NCBI GenBank assembly: GCA_018242605.1 | Contig: JAFEBP010000004.1 | Location: 287,655 to 351,654, forward strand | Source: Planctomycetota bacterium | GTDB taxonomy: Bacteria > Planctomycetota > Phycisphaerae > Phycisphaerales > UBA1924 | Length of the DNA: 64,000 nucleotides | Direction: 5' to 3' | In this document: positions 34,742 to 43,873 of the stretch, piece by piece | How positions within the stretch are numbered: the first letter of the stretch is position 1 | How the letters are laid out: the number at the start of each line of letters is the position of its first letter | The notes under the pieces: model-generated | Databases searched by the model: none | Seen by the model: the letters and a program-made list of their open reading frames with translations, nothing else | Told to the model about the DNA's origin: nothing | Program-made: the position numbers and the translations under genes

Positions 34742-36952
34742 TCAGCAGCCGGCTTCCCAATGGCTGAAGAATGTCTCGACATCCCCGCCATCGATCCCGC
34801 CGTCTTGATTGAGATCGGCTACGGATTGACCGCCCGACCACGCCATGAAGAAGCTCTCGACATCCGCTCCGTCGATCCCGCCGTCCTGGTTGAAGTCACC
34901 GATGCACCTGGGGGCCACTTCGTCCAGCGTGACGGTGAAGGTCGCTCGCTGGCTGAAATGCGTGGCGACCCGGATGAAGTACGTCGTGCCCGCCGTCGCC
35001 TCGAAATCAAGGTCGTTGGTCGTGCCCTGAACCGGGACGTTGACGCACGCGATATCGGTATCCGTTCCGGGCGCACACGTGTTGTAGACCGCGATGGCCG
35101 GGGTCTCGAGCCCGCTCGTGCGATCAACGTGCACGTGCAGATCGCCGGACCGCTCCGGCGAATAGGAGTACCAGACGTCCCAACTGGTGTTGTCGCAACG
35201 TGAAATGTCGGCACCGGAAGCGCCGTAGGTGGTTCCCGCGGCGGGCGTGGCGAGCGACAACGGCCGAGCCCCCGTGCACTCGTTGTTGTCGGGCACCGGC
35301 GCCGCCGGGCAGGACGAACTGCTGGTGGTGCACGTGGACCCTGCACCCACGAAGGTGCCGCCCGCGGCGGTGCAATCGACTTCGAGCAGGGTCGAGCAGA
35401 GCCCGTTGGGCAGACAGCACGCCCCGAAGTTCTCCGAGAACACATCGAGGCGGAATGGACCCGCGACGATGCTGTCGCCGCTCCCGGCACGGGCGACGCG
35501 GATGAGGTAACTCACCCCTGCGTTCATCGGCACGGCGAAGAGCGTGGACGGGCCGCCGCCGATGAAGGAGCCGCAACTGTTGGAGGAGCACGCCAGCGAC
35601 AGCCCGCTCAGATTCGCTCCTTCGGCCGGGCAGGTGTCGAAGATCGTCAGGTTCGTCGCCGTGCCTGTGAAGAGCCCCGGGGCCGTGACGCTATTGCAGG
35701 TCGAAACGGTGTAGTAGCCGAGCTCCGTCGGTGTGAAGGAGTACCACACATCGCGGCTGGTTCCTGAGGAGCCGGTGTTGGTGGTGCACGTCGTGCCGAC
35801 CAAACTGATGGGCGTGGCCGAAACAAGGTTGCCGGTGGCGCTGGCGAAGAATGGGATTGGTCCCGCCGGGATGACCTCGGCGTTCACGCATTGGTCATTC
35901 GCCGGAGGCGGCGGCGCGACAATCAGTGAGGCCAGACCGGTTCCGATCCGGCCCATTGAATCGCCGGCGCGAATCACCAGGGCGTAGGTGCCCAGAGGCG
36001 CCGCCGGCGCGGGCGGGATGGTGTAGAGGTACGAGTACACACCGTCACCCGCCGCGGCGTCGCCCTGGGTGCCATCGTCGTACATAGTCTGTCCGGCCGA
36101 TCCGCCCACCGGCGAGAGATCGATGGACACGGACTGGATGGTGCCGCCGCACGCGGACTGCCCGGACGTGAACAGCACCGTCTGGCCCGCGAAACCGGTG
36201 GTGGTACCCCGGCCGGTTTGGCCCGTGACCTGCGTCTTGGCGCTGACCGCGGGCACGTCAACGGCCCCCGTGTACGCGCTGTTGCGGGGAGGCCGCCCCG
36301 TGCTCGTGAAGTCGGCGAAGTTGTCGTTGGTATCCTGCAGACCGCCGCACAGACGCAGCACCGATGTCGTACCGATCCCGCCCGCAAACGCCCCCGGCAG
36401 CGGGATCAGCGCGAGAGCCGAGCCCTCCTTGCACCCGGTGGTTGACGCGGTGGTGGACCAGGAGACCATGTCGAGTACGTGCGTCGCGTCGGCGCCGCTG
36501 CAGCCGTTCGTCGTGAACTGCGTGGTTGTGTCGGCAAGGACGACCTTGCCCGCCGAGTTGGTGAATGTGACGGTCGTGTAGGTGCCGTTGAAGCCCAGCC
36601 GGTTCTGATCTGCGACAAAGTGCAGACCGAACCCCGCGGTGGGGTCCGGCCCCGCGTTGGTGGAGGTCAACCGAACCAACCAGTACTTGCCTGGTTGAAT
36701 CACGCCTTCCAAATCCAGCTTGGCCCAGCCTGCTCCGGCCGACGAGCTCGCCCATTGCAACGACTTGCCGGCCAGCGAGACCGCCTCGGTACCCGCGTTG
36801 AACAACTCCACGTAGTTGCCGTTGTATGCGTTGGGGTCCAAGCCCGACCCCTTTCCGACCTGGCTGATCCGAACCTGCCCCGCAGCCATGGCGGTGAGCG
36901 CGGCGAGGCCGACCAACGTCGAAGTGGTCCTGACGTGCGATGAAACTGCCAT
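34742..36952 (-). CDS. secreted lamin-tail/beta-sandwich protein with GC-type dockerin tail
   Basis: This 736-residue protein has a signal peptide (about 1-25, ending AMAAGQ). A lamin-tail-like domain follows: VRISQVGKGSGLDPNAYNGN then YVELFNAGTEAVSLAGKSLQ. The middle holds a beta-sandwich segment with TMYDDGTQGDAAAGDGVYSY and two copies of a pattern with NDQCVNAEVI/NNECTGARPL followed by DVWYSFTP/DVWYSYSPERSG, separated by a cysteine cluster (GACCLPNGLCSTLLEVDC). The C-terminus carries dockerin-like repeats DFNQDGGIDGADVESFFMAW and DLNQDGGIDGGDVETFFSHW and ends in Gly-Cys. This is a probable surface protein without an enzymatic motif. The start at 36952 has GGGAG 8 bases upstream; the in-frame ATG five codons earlier lacks one. 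Confidence 0.82.
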   Translation of the reverse strand: MAVSSHVRTTSTLVGLAALTAMAAGQVRISQVGKGSGLDPNAYNGNYVELFNAGTEAVSLAGKSLQWASSSAGAGWAKLDLEGVIQPGKYWLVRLTSTNAGPDPTAGFGLHFVADQNRLGFNGTYTTVTFTNSAGKVVLADTTTQFTTNGCSGADATHVLDMVSWSTTASTTGCKEGSALALIPLPGAFAGGIGTTSVLRLCGGLQDTNDNFADFTSTGRPPRNSAYTGAVDVPAVSAKTQVTGQTGRGTTTGFAGQTVLFTSGQSACGGTIQSVSIDLSPVGGSAGQTMYDDGTQGDAAAGDGVYSYLYTIPPAPAAPLGTYALVIRAGDSMGRIGTGLASLIVAPPPPANDQCVNAEVIPAGPIPFFASATGNLVSATPISLVGTTCTTNTGSSGTSRDVWYSFTPTELGYYTVSTCNSVTAPGLFTGTATNLTIFDTCPAEGANLSGLSLACSSNSCGSFIGGGPSTLFAVPMNAGVSYLIRVARAGSGDSIVAGPFRLDVFSENFGACCLPNGLCSTLLEVDCTAAGGTFVGAGSTCTTSSSSCPAAPVPDNNECTGARPLSLATPAAGTTYGASGADISRCDNTSWDVWYSYSPERSGDLHVHVDRTSGLETPAIAVYNTCAPGTDTDIACVNVPVQGTTNDLDFEATAGTTYFIRVATHFSQRATFTVTLDEVAPRCIGDFNQDGGIDGADVESFFMAWSGGQSVADLNQDGGIDGGDVETFFSHWEAGC

Positions 36953-37130
36953 GCGCAATACTCCCATTGTGTGTGTTCGTAAAAAAGACGGATGTCAATC
37001 GAGGTGACCGAATGCGCCCGCAAAGCAGGTGATTTCAAGCCTTTGCGCTGCCCGTCCGCTCTCTACCTCGTCAAGATACCAACCGTGCAACGAGGTGTCA
37101 AGAAGTTTCATACTAGTTTAGAACTTTTTC

Positions 37131-37159
37131 TTGCACGAATTCACTCTGTCGGTTACAAT
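37131..37159 (+). promoter_or_regulatory. candidate sigma-70-type promoter
   Basis: TTGCAC (37131-37136) and TACAAT (37154-37159) are spaced by exactly 17 bases in a locally AT-rich stretch, unusual for this GC-rich window. The -10 box matches 5 of 6 consensus bases, the -35 only 3 of 6. A start of transcription near 37166 would leave a very short leader before the ATG at 37184. Confidence 0.45.
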
Positions 37160-37183
37160 CATGAGGTGGACCTTCCTTCCATA

Positions 37184-38446
37184 ATGCGAACACGCCTAGC
37201 CTTGGACACCGACATGATCCGCACGACACCCCCGCCCGCCAAGAGAGGTCCGAGCTTCGAGCAGGCCGCAACCGCCGTCCTCGACCGATTGCAGCACGCG
37301 CTCGCCGCTCTGATCGCCTCGGGGCCCGCCGACATCCGCAAGGCCGCCGATGTGGAGCGCGCATTTGGAGTGGATCACCGCCTGGGATGGCAGGTGTATC
37401 GCATCGCAAACGCCAAGCACCCCCTCGCCGCCGGCGCCCATGTGCCCGCCCGAGTGTCTCTCGACCGGCTCGTTCGAGTCGCGGCCAAACGCGGCGTCGC
37501 GGAGAGCGTGTTGACGGAAGTGTCCGCGGCCTTCGACGCGTTCGAGGCGATCGTGCTGCAGTACGCCGGCAGTCGCGCGGAGTTTGACGCGCTCATCTCT
37601 TCCGCGATTCCGGAAGAGCACGAGCGTGTGAGTCTTGAGAGCCGCGAACTGCTCTACCAGGCATCCCGAACACTCCGCGGCGCGGCGATGCGCACGGCTC
37701 TCTTCTCGCACATCGTCTATCCCAATGCCCAGTCCCCCGAGTTGCTGGACGAGTGCAACATCATGGGGAACTTCGGGGTGCACCGCATCCGCAGAGCGTC
37801 GGTGATCGAGACCTCCGCCGCGTTTCGCGACGCGGCAGGCTCGCGGATTCAGACCATCGACGGCCGGGCCATCACGGGCACCACGGATGTCACGCTCGCC
37901 AAGTTCTGTTCACAGCCCACGCCCGTGCTCGTCCCCAGACCTGGTGAGCGTGAGACCAGATTCGTGCTGGAAGGCGATGATGTTGGATTGAAGGCCGCCG
38001 TGGACTATGTCTTCGCCGACTATCTCCCCGCGGGGCGAAGCCGATTCGCCACGCCGCAGCGACAGTTGATCGGCGCGGCGTTCATCCCTGATGTTCCCGC
38101 CCAGCGACAGATCGTGGACCTATTGGTGCACGACGAGTTGATCCCCGTTGAAACCCAGGCGCACGCCGCCGTGTACGACATTGTCCCACGCGGGCACCTG
38201 GAGCGCGTGCCGGACCCGGATCGGGAGTTGGACCGTGTTGACTTCACACCCTCCGTCCGCGTGCTGCATCAATCACCGGCGGAGCTGCGTTCGTTGCACC
38301 TGCCCACCTACCAGGAGATCGTCCGCACCGTCTGCGACGCCAGAGGATGGGACATCCAACGGTTGAGAGGCTATCGGGTTGAGATCGAATACCCCGCGTA
38401 TACATGGCAGACACTGCTAACGCTGCCGTTGCCCCCCAAGCCGTGA
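37184..38446 (+). CDS. uncharacterised protein with HTH-like N-terminal region
   Basis: This is a 420-residue protein that I cannot assign. Residues about 50-80 (ADIRKAADVERAFGVDHRLG) look like a helix-turn-helix or short helical domain. The rest is a mixed alpha/beta soluble region without signal peptide or membrane helix. LFSHIVYPNAQSPELLDECN and DVPAQRQIVDLLVHDELIPV stand out as structured blocks. A candidate promoter lies 25 bases upstream. Two ATGs are possible (37184 and 37214) and neither has a clear Shine-Dalgarno. It is divergent from the dockerin-tailed gene across 231 bases. It could be a regulator; this is only a guess from the N-terminal helices. Confidence 0.6.
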   Translation: MRTRLALDTDMIRTTPPPAKRGPSFEQAATAVLDRLQHALAALIASGPADIRKAADVERAFGVDHRLGWQVYRIANAKHPLAAGAHVPARVSLDRLVRVAAKRGVAESVLTEVSAAFDAFEAIVLQYAGSRAEFDALISSAIPEEHERVSLESRELLYQASRTLRGAAMRTALFSHIVYPNAQSPELLDECNIMGNFGVHRIRRASVIETSAAFRDAAGSRIQTIDGRAITGTTDVTLAKFCSQPTPVLVPRPGERETRFVLEGDDVGLKAAVDYVFADYLPAGRSRFATPQRQLIGAAFIPDVPAQRQIVDLLVHDELIPVETQAHAAVYDIVPRGHLERVPDPDRELDRVDFTPSVRVLHQSPAELRSLHLPTYQEIVRTVCDARGWDIQRLRGYRVEIEYPAYTWQTLLTLPLPPKP

Positions 38447-38557
38447 TGCCCGGCCTGCCCTCTTGGCCTCCCATGGGCGGCCAGGGACGGGCCGCACAGC
38501 CAGTGGCCGTCGGCACACAACCCCAACCCCGAGCACTTTGCGGCCCCGTGGCGCCCC

Positions 38558-38586
38558 TTGACCCGGCTTCGCCATTAGTATAGTAT
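38558..38586 (+). promoter_or_regulatory. candidate promoter of the lipoprotein gene
   Basis: TTGACC (38558-38563, 5 of 6 consensus) and TAGTAT (38581-38586, 4 of 6) lie 17 bases apart in an AT-rich patch, about 45 bases before the ATG of the lipoprotein gene. TATAGT at 38579-38584 is an overlapping alternative -10 with a 15-base spacer. Confidence 0.45.
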
Positions 38587-38632
38587 TTACTAACTTGTTG
38601 CCTTCGGGCGGCATGTTCCAAGGAGACCGCAC

Positions 38633-39268
38633 ATGCTCACCATCCTGCGCATCGTTCTTGTCTCGTTCATCGCGCTCGCCGCGGGCTGCACGCCCCGATT
38701 CCTCAATCCGCCCATGGCCAAAGAGTCGATCCTCGCCAAGCCCGCGATCGTGGGATCCTGGCGCTGCGACCACGCTGGAGCGGAAGAGCCAGTCGCCTTC
38801 ACCGCGGCGGAAGACCCAGATCTCGCCGCGGCAGAACTCAAGGGCATCTACAAGCTCACGGTCACTTTCAGCCCCGGAAAGGACGCCGCCGCGAAGCCCA
38901 GTTCAACCGGAGAGTTCCTCGCCGCGTTCACCGACATCGCCGGCCACACGATCGTTACGCTGACGTCCGACAGCCGGGCCATCGAGAAAGGCGCGGGCAA
39001 GAGCGGCATGCTCACGACCTCCACTTACATCATCGCGCGCGTGGCGTTCACCGGCCCGGACTCGTTCACCTTCGAGCAACTCAGCGACTCCTGGCTCGAT
39101 GAACTGCTCAAGAAGGACGACGCCGCCCTGCCGCACGCCCACCAGGATGAAGGGGGCCTCATCGTCACCGCCTCGACGCAGCAGGTCCGCGACTTCTTCA
39201 CCAAGCACGCCGGTGAGGCCGACGCCTGGAAACCCGCCGTCGTCTGGACGCGTTCCCCCGCGAAGTAG
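38633..39268 (+). CDS. hypothetical lipoprotein
   Basis: This 211-residue protein has a classic type II signal: MLTILRIVLVSFIALAAGC, with the lipidated Cys at 19. The mature part (GSWRCDHAGAEE..., GLIVTASTQQVRDFFTKHAG) has no motif that I recognise; it looks like a small alpha/beta domain with a repeating strand pattern. AAGGAG lies 8 bases before the ATG. It converges on the EVE-domain gene with only 3 bases between the stops. The function is unknown. Confidence 0.75.
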   Translation: MLTILRIVLVSFIALAAGCTPRFLNPPMAKESILAKPAIVGSWRCDHAGAEEPVAFTAAEDPDLAAAELKGIYKLTVTFSPGKDAAAKPSSTGEFLAAFTDIAGHTIVTLTSDSRAIEKGAGKSGMLTTSTYIIARVAFTGPDSFTFEQLSDSWLDELLKKDDAALPHAHQDEGGLIVTASTQQVRDFFTKHAGEADAWKPAVVWTRSPAK

Positions 39269-39271
39269 GCC

Positions 39272-39697
39272 CTACAGCCCCGCCCACTCGCGCAGCACCG
39301 CCGCGAGCGGCTCTTCCACCGGCATTACGCTCAGGCGCCCCTGCGTCACCAGCGCGAAGTTCTTGAACTTCGCGTCATCCTTGATCCGCATCAGCGGCAC
39401 CGGAGTCTTCGCGGCCTTCACCGCCGTCATGTCCACCACGGCGAACTTGGGCTCTCCCTTGGCGTTGAGCCCTGGGCGCTGCGGGTCCTCGTACGGCGCG
39501 CCCGCCACCCGCGCCAGCCCCACCACCGCCCGTTCGTCGCCCGTGTGATACACGAGCACGTCGTCACCCTTGCGCATGGTCCGCAGGTGCAGCAGCGCGG
39601 TGTTGTTCGAGACCCCGCTCCACATGCACCGCTTCTGCTGCACGAGTTGCGCGAACGAGTATTCGCCCGGCTCGGTCTTGACCAGGAATGTCGCCAT
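39272..39697 (-). CDS. EVE-domain protein
   Basis: This 141-residue single-domain protein is of the EVE (PUA-like) family. Typical features are MATFLVKTEPGEYSF at the start, MWSGVSNNTALLHLRTMRKG, GDDVLVYHTGDERAVVGLAR, and FALVTQGRLSVMPV near the end. EVE domains bind modified bases in DNA or RNA in some systems (known), but for stand-alone bacterial members the role is open. No restriction or modification partner is nearby. It starts 26 bases after the stop of the next minus-strand gene, so the two could share a transcript. Confidence 0.88.
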   Translation of the reverse strand: MATFLVKTEPGEYSFAQLVQQKRCMWSGVSNNTALLHLRTMRKGDDVLVYHTGDERAVVGLARVAGAPYEDPQRPGLNAKGEPKFAVVDMTAVKAAKTPVPLMRIKDDAKFKNFALVTQGRLSVMPVEEPLAAVLREWAGL

Positions 39698-39723
39698 GAA
39701 TGACTGTACCCGCCTGTCCCCGC

Positions 39724-40470
39724 TCAGTGTCCCCGCTCGGCGCCGCACTCGGGACATCGCGCCATGTTCCCCACTTCGTAGCGGCATCTGGGGCACACCC
39801 CCGCCGCCCACATCGCCCGCCTGCGCCGCTGCGCATACCCCGGCAGAGCGCACAGCGCGCCAACGTACACGAGTCCCGCCGCCAGCATGAGCGCGTTGTT
39901 GAGCACGCCCGGCCACGCCACCTTCACCGCTCTGATCCGGCCGTCGCGTGCCAACCGCTCCAGCAGCGTCACATCCAGGCCCCGCGACGCCACTTCCGCG
40001 ATGTACGCACGCGCGGGCTCCGCGGATTCCTCGGCCGTCGCGCCCCGCCCCACCGTCATGTTGAACACGTTGAACCGCCGCTCGTGCCGCACCCACACCG
40101 GAGACCAGAGCCGTGCAACCTCCGGCGCGCCGCCGCAGCCCACGGAGAAGATCGTGGCGTTGCGGCTCGCCAGCGGCAGTTCCCAATCCTCGAACGTGCC
40201 CGACTCGGTGTGCACCACCCGGGTCCCCGCCGCTTCTCGCACCACGAAGACCTGCTCCTCGGCCGGCCACCCGCGCGGCGCTTCGCACCCGCTCACCAGC
40301 ATCGACTGAAACCGCTCCGCCACGCCCCGCGGCCATCCTTTCACGAACGCCACCGGCATCAGCAGCGCGTTGAGGGCGATGAACGCCGAAGCCCCTCCCA
40401 GCGCGAGCGGGTGCGTCATCGCCCGCGCCCAGCGCGCGAGGCGTCCGGAGTTTTCACCGCTGTGCGTCAC
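39724..40470 (-). CDS. hypothetical membrane protein with C-terminal zinc ribbon
   Basis: This 248-residue protein has a membrane helix near the start (about 23-45, LGGASAFIALNALLMPVAFV), an extracytoplasmic region of about 130 residues, a second helix (GVLNNALMLAAGLVYVGALCAL), and a short cytoplasmic zinc ribbon CPRCRYEVGNMARCPECG. Terminal CPxC...CPxC ribbons on membrane proteins are common in planctomycetes. The function is unknown. The GTG at 40470 is used; an ATG at 40419 would drop 17 residues and still keep both helices. Confidence 0.7.
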   Translation of the reverse strand: MTHSGENSGRLARWARAMTHPLALGGASAFIALNALLMPVAFVKGWPRGVAERFQSMLVSGCEAPRGWPAEEQVFVVREAAGTRVVHTESGTFEDWELPLASRNATIFSVGCGGAPEVARLWSPVWVRHERRFNVFNMTVGRGATAEESAEPARAYIAEVASRGLDVTLLERLARDGRIRAVKVAWPGVLNNALMLAAGLVYVGALCALPGYAQRRRRAMWAAGVCPRCRYEVGNMARCPECGAERGH

Positions 40471-40495
40471 GCCGCAATCGTTGGGGCCTTCACGA

Positions 40496-41851
40496 TCACG
40501 CGAACTTGGTCTTGCCGGGCACCGCCACCTCGGGCGTGGGCAACGGGCCCATCTCCAGGTGCTCGGGCACCAGCGATTCCTTGCTCTCCCAGGCCTGCTT
40601 CCACGAGATCGTCTGCCCTGTGTACGCCGCCATGCGGGCCATGAGCGCCAGCATCGTGCTGTTGGCGCCGCGCTCGCCGTCGTTGATCGGCGTGCCCGCG
40701 CGGATGCTCTTGAAGAACTCGTCGTGCTCGTTCTGGTACATGTCCCGGTCGTTGGGGCCCGTGTACTTCCAGGTTTCCTTGCCGGAGCGGTCCTTGATTT
40801 GGTACGTCGGCACCCAGCCGTTGATCGTCGCCGAGCCCTTCAGGCCGTAGACGTAATCGGTATTGTCGTTGGGGCACGCGTCGATCTGCCGCGTGGTGTG
40901 GAAGGCGCGCATGCCGCCCTCGTACTCGTACACGGCCGCGAAATGGTCGAACACGTTGCCGTGCTCCGGCCCGTTGCGCGCCGCACGCCCGCCCAGGCAG
41001 ATGACTTTCTGCGGAAGCCGATCGCCCAACGCCCACGAGAGCCGGTCGATGCTGTGCACCGCCTGCTCCACGATGTGATCGCCGCTCACCCACGTGAAGT
41101 GCCACCAGTTGCGGAGCTGGAACTCGGTATCGCTCCATCCCGGCTGCCGCGGCCTCTTGCCCAGCGTCGACGTGTGGTATGTCGTGTGCGCCGTCACCAC
41201 CTCGCCCAGGCCGCCGTTGGCGATCTCGCCGAACGTCGCCTTCATCCCGTCGTTGTACCGCCAGCAGAACCCCACCAGCAGCCCCAGGTTCTTTTCCTTG
41301 GCCTTCCGCGCCGATTCCACCACGCTCCGCAGGCCGGGCGCATCCACCGCGAGGGGCTTCTCGGCGAACACGTGCTTGCCCGCCTCAACCGCCGCCCGCA
41401 GGTGGGCCGGCCGGAAGGCGGGGTACGACGTCAGCAGCACGACATCCACGCCCGAGTCGATCACCTTCTGGTACGAATCAAAGCCCAGGAACCGCTTGTC
41501 CTCGGCCACCTGCACCTGCGCGGCAGCCTTGTCCCCCATTTCCTCGGTGATCCCCTTGAGGCTGCTCTTGAGGCGATCATCGAACACGTCGCCCATCGCC
41601 ACGAGCACGGTGTCCTTGTCGGCCTTGAGCGCCTGCGTCGCCGCGCCGGTGCCTCGCCCGCCGCAACCGATCAGGCCGATACGCAGTTTCTTGCCCGCCT
41701 CCGGCTGCGCCGCCCGCGCGTGCGACGGCACGAGCAGACCGCCGGCCATCACCGGCAACGTCGCCGCCGCGCCCGCGACGCGTACGAACTCACGCCGCGT
41801 CAGCGCATCGCCGCCGGTCCGACCACTTTCACGAGATTGGTTCATGTTCAT
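40496..41851 (-). CDS. Gfo/Idh/MocA-family oxidoreductase, Tat-exported
   Basis: This 451-residue NAD(P)-dependent sugar oxidoreductase-type protein has a twin-arginine signal ([20 protein letters not shown]) within the first 45 residues. The Rossmann motif GLIGCGGRG and the EKPLA loop are intact, and [19 protein letters not shown] is the usual segment containing the catalytic-region histidine. Exported members are abundant in planctomycetes and are thought to work on glycans (known abundance; substrate inferred). Its ATG overlaps the stop of the FGE-fold gene by 4 bases, so they are translated together. Confidence 0.87.
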   Translation of the reverse strand: MNMNQSRESGRTGGDALTRREFVRVAGAAATLPVMAGGLLVPSHARAAQPEAGKKLRIGLIGCGGRGTGAATQALKADKDTVLVAMGDVFDDRLKSSLKGITEEMGDKAAAQVQVAEDKRFLGFDSYQKVIDSGVDVVLLTSYPAFRPAHLRAAVEAGKHVFAEKPLAVDAPGLRSVVESARKAKEKNLGLLVGFCWRYNDGMKATFGEIANGGLGEVVTAHTTYHTSTLGKRPRQPGWSDTEFQLRNWWHFTWVSGDHIVEQAVHSIDRLSWALGDRLPQKVICLGGRAARNGPEHGNVFDHFAAVYEYEGGMRAFHTTRQIDACPNDNTDYVYGLKGSATINGWVPTYQIKDRSGKETWKYTGPNDRDMYQNEHDEFFKSIRAGTPINDGERGANSTMLALMARMAAYTGQTISWKQAWESKESLVPEHLEMGPLPTPEVAVPGKTKFA

Positions 41852-42804
41852 TTGGAAGTGTCCAGTGTCTTCTTGTCGGGAACCGTTGCGGGCTTGGCCG
41901 CGCCGGGCGTTTCTTTCTTCTCTTGCGGCTTGGCACCCTGCTCCTTGGGAGCCGGGCCATCGCACACCACCCTGAATCCAACGAACGGCCCGTCGGCCAG
42001 CCACCATTTGCTCTTGGGCACCTGCGGATCACTCGCGTTCCACGCGGAGGACTGCTCCTTAGAGGCCGCGCTCGTCACACCCGGGGCTTCGTCTCGGAAC
42101 GACCCGCCCCGCGTGACGCCCTTGCCCTCCGCGCCGACGCACCACTCGGCCACATTGCCATGCATGTCGAACAGGCCCCACGGGTTCGCCTTCTTCGCGC
42201 CCACCGGGTGCGTCGTGCCGTCCGAATCACCGTCGAACCACGCGTACTCCGCGAGCTTTTCCGGCGAATCGCCGAAGGAGTACGCCGTCGTTGTGCCGGC
42301 GCGGCACGCATACTCCCACTCCGCCGCCGTCGGCAACCGGTAGTTTCGCCCGCTTTTCTTGCTCAGCCACACGCAGAACTCCTGCGCGTTGTGGAACGAC
42401 ACGCAGATCGCCGCGTACCCCTCGTGCCCGAACCCGCGGTCCGGCGGCAGGTACGGCTTGGTCGGCCGTGTCACCGCGTCGGCCTTTTCCGCGTTGTCCG
42501 CTTTCTCCTTTTCCGCGGGGTCCGCAGGCTTGTCCAAGCCGTAGACGTACACGTCGAAGGCGTCCCACGTGATCTCCGTCTTGGACATGTAGAACGGCTT
42601 GATCCCCTTCCCGGCATCCCCGGGTATCGGCAGCATCTCGAACTTGTACGCCGCGGACGGCACTTCCTGCATGAACGCCGTGCGCCCGTCATCGGCGGCC
42701 GTCGCCGCAGGTACCATCGCACCGATGACCGACCCGGCCACCGCGAAACACGACCACCGCCAGCCCCGGCCCGCCCCGATCGCTCGCATCCCGTTCATAC
42801 GCAT
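41848..42804 (-). CDS. FGE/SUMF1-fold protein, secreted, catalytic cysteines absent
   Basis: This 318-residue protein has a signal peptide (about 1-36, ending AATA) and a formylglycine-generating-enzyme fold: [52 protein letters not shown] and VTRGGSF. True FGE enzymes carry two cysteines just after RGGSF (known); here that segment reads [16 protein letters not shown], with none. It therefore probably binds a ligand or partner instead of making formylglycine. The C-terminal 40 residues are Lys/Pro rich. It is translationally coupled to the exported oxidoreductase. No sulfatase gene is in the window. Confidence 0.85.
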   Translation of the reverse strand: MRMNGMRAIGAGRGWRWSCFAVAGSVIGAMVPAATAADDGRTAFMQEVPSAAYKFEMLPIPGDAGKGIKPFYMSKTEITWDAFDVYVYGLDKPADPAEKEKADNAEKADAVTRPTKPYLPPDRGFGHEGYAAICVSFHNAQEFCVWLSKKSGRNYRLPTAAEWEYACRAGTTTAYSFGDSPEKLAEYAWFDGDSDGTTHPVGAKKANPWGLFDMHGNVAEWCVGAEGKGVTRGGSFRDEAPGVTSAASKEQSSAWNASDPQVPKSKWWLADGPFVGFRVVCDGPAPKEQGAKPQEKKETPGAAKPATVPDKKTLDTSK

Positions 42805-43789
42805 CACTTCTTTCGTTCTTCTATCGAACTGCACGCGGACCTGGAACGTCCGCGTTTCGCCGCTCGCGGCGGTCCTCGTCGCATTCCTGACGCTTCTCGC
42901 CCCGGGATGCACAGGCCGCGGCTCGCTGCAGCGTCACGAGTTTACAAGACTCTGCATGGGCGTTCAAGCCAGAATCGTCCTCTTCGCGGAAAATTCCCAG
43001 ACCGCTTCCTCCGCCGCCGCCCTCACGTTCCACCGCCTCGCCGAACTCGACGGCTGCATGAGCGACTACCGCCCCGCCTCCGAACTCATGCAACTCTGCC
43101 GAAACGCGGGCCAACCACCCACACCGGTCAGCCAGGACCTCTTCGACATTCTCTCGGAAGCGTTCCAGATCAGCCGCGCCACGGGCGGCGCTTTCGACCC
43201 CACCATCGGACCGTGCGTCGCACTCTGGCGAGCCGCTCGCCGCTCCGGACAGCCACCCACGCCCGAAGAACTCCAAATCGCACACTCCCTGGTGGATTGG
43301 CGGCTCCTCGAACTCGATGCCAACGCCTGCACCGCCCGCCTCGCCAAGCCCGGCATGAAGCTCGATCTGGGCGGCATCGCCAAGGGATTCGCCGCCGATC
43401 GGGGCGTTCGCTTCCTGCGTACGCAGGGCATCGACCGCTGCCTCGTCGCTCTCGCCGGTGACATCGCCGTCGGCGACCCCCCGCCCGACAAGAAAGGCTG
43501 GAGCATCGAAGTCCCCGGGCTGCCCGTGCCGTTGATCCTCCGCAACTGTGCCGTGTCCACCTCCGGCGATGCTGAACAGTCATTCGATTCCCAGGGCCGG
43601 CACGTCTCACACATCATCGATCCTCGCACCGGAGTCGGCGCTCCCTACCGCCGCCAGGCCACCACCGTCGCCCCCAGGGGCGAATGGGCGGACGCACTCT
43701 CCACCGCCGCGTACCTCCTTGGGCCCAACGAAACCCCTTCGCTAGAGCAGGCCTTCCCCGGCACGCACTTCACGATCATCGATCATTAA
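42725..43789 (+). CDS. apbE: FAD:protein FMN transferase (ApbE), putative lipoprotein
   Basis: ApbE attaches FMN covalently to a Thr/Ser of Rnf/Nqr-type or other exported flavoproteins, in the periplasm. Family motifs are present: [29 protein letters not shown] and [11 protein letters not shown] hydrophobic stretch ending in LLTLLAPGC-like sequence ([13 protein letters not shown]) looks like a lipobox. No ATG/GTG/TTG lies immediately before this stretch; the nearest in-frame ATG (42725) gives a 354-residue protein with an odd 45-residue lead and an 80-base antisense overlap with the FGE-fold gene. The start is therefore uncertain. No obvious flavinylation target is in the window. Confidence 0.82.
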   Translation: MTDPATAKHDHRQPRPAPIARIPFIRITSFVLLSNCTRTWNVRVSPLAAVLVAFLTLLAPGCTGRGSLQRHEFTRLCMGVQARIVLFAENSQTASSAAALTFHRLAELDGCMSDYRPASELMQLCRNAGQPPTPVSQDLFDILSEAFQISRATGGAFDPTIGPCVALWRAARRSGQPPTPEELQIAHSLVDWRLLELDANACTARLAKPGMKLDLGGIAKGFAADRGVRFLRTQGIDRCLVALAGDIAVGDPPPDKKGWSIEVPGLPVPLILRNCAVSTSGDAEQSFDSQGRHVSHIIDPRTGVGAPYRRQATTVAPRGEWADALSTAAYLLGPNETPSLEQAFPGTHFTIIDH

Positions 43790-43873
43790 GACCAACCGGC
43801 CGCCGCCCGATCTCCACGCACCGCGCCGCGCCCACGCCTTACAATCCGGCAACGCAACACGCCGGAGCCGAAC

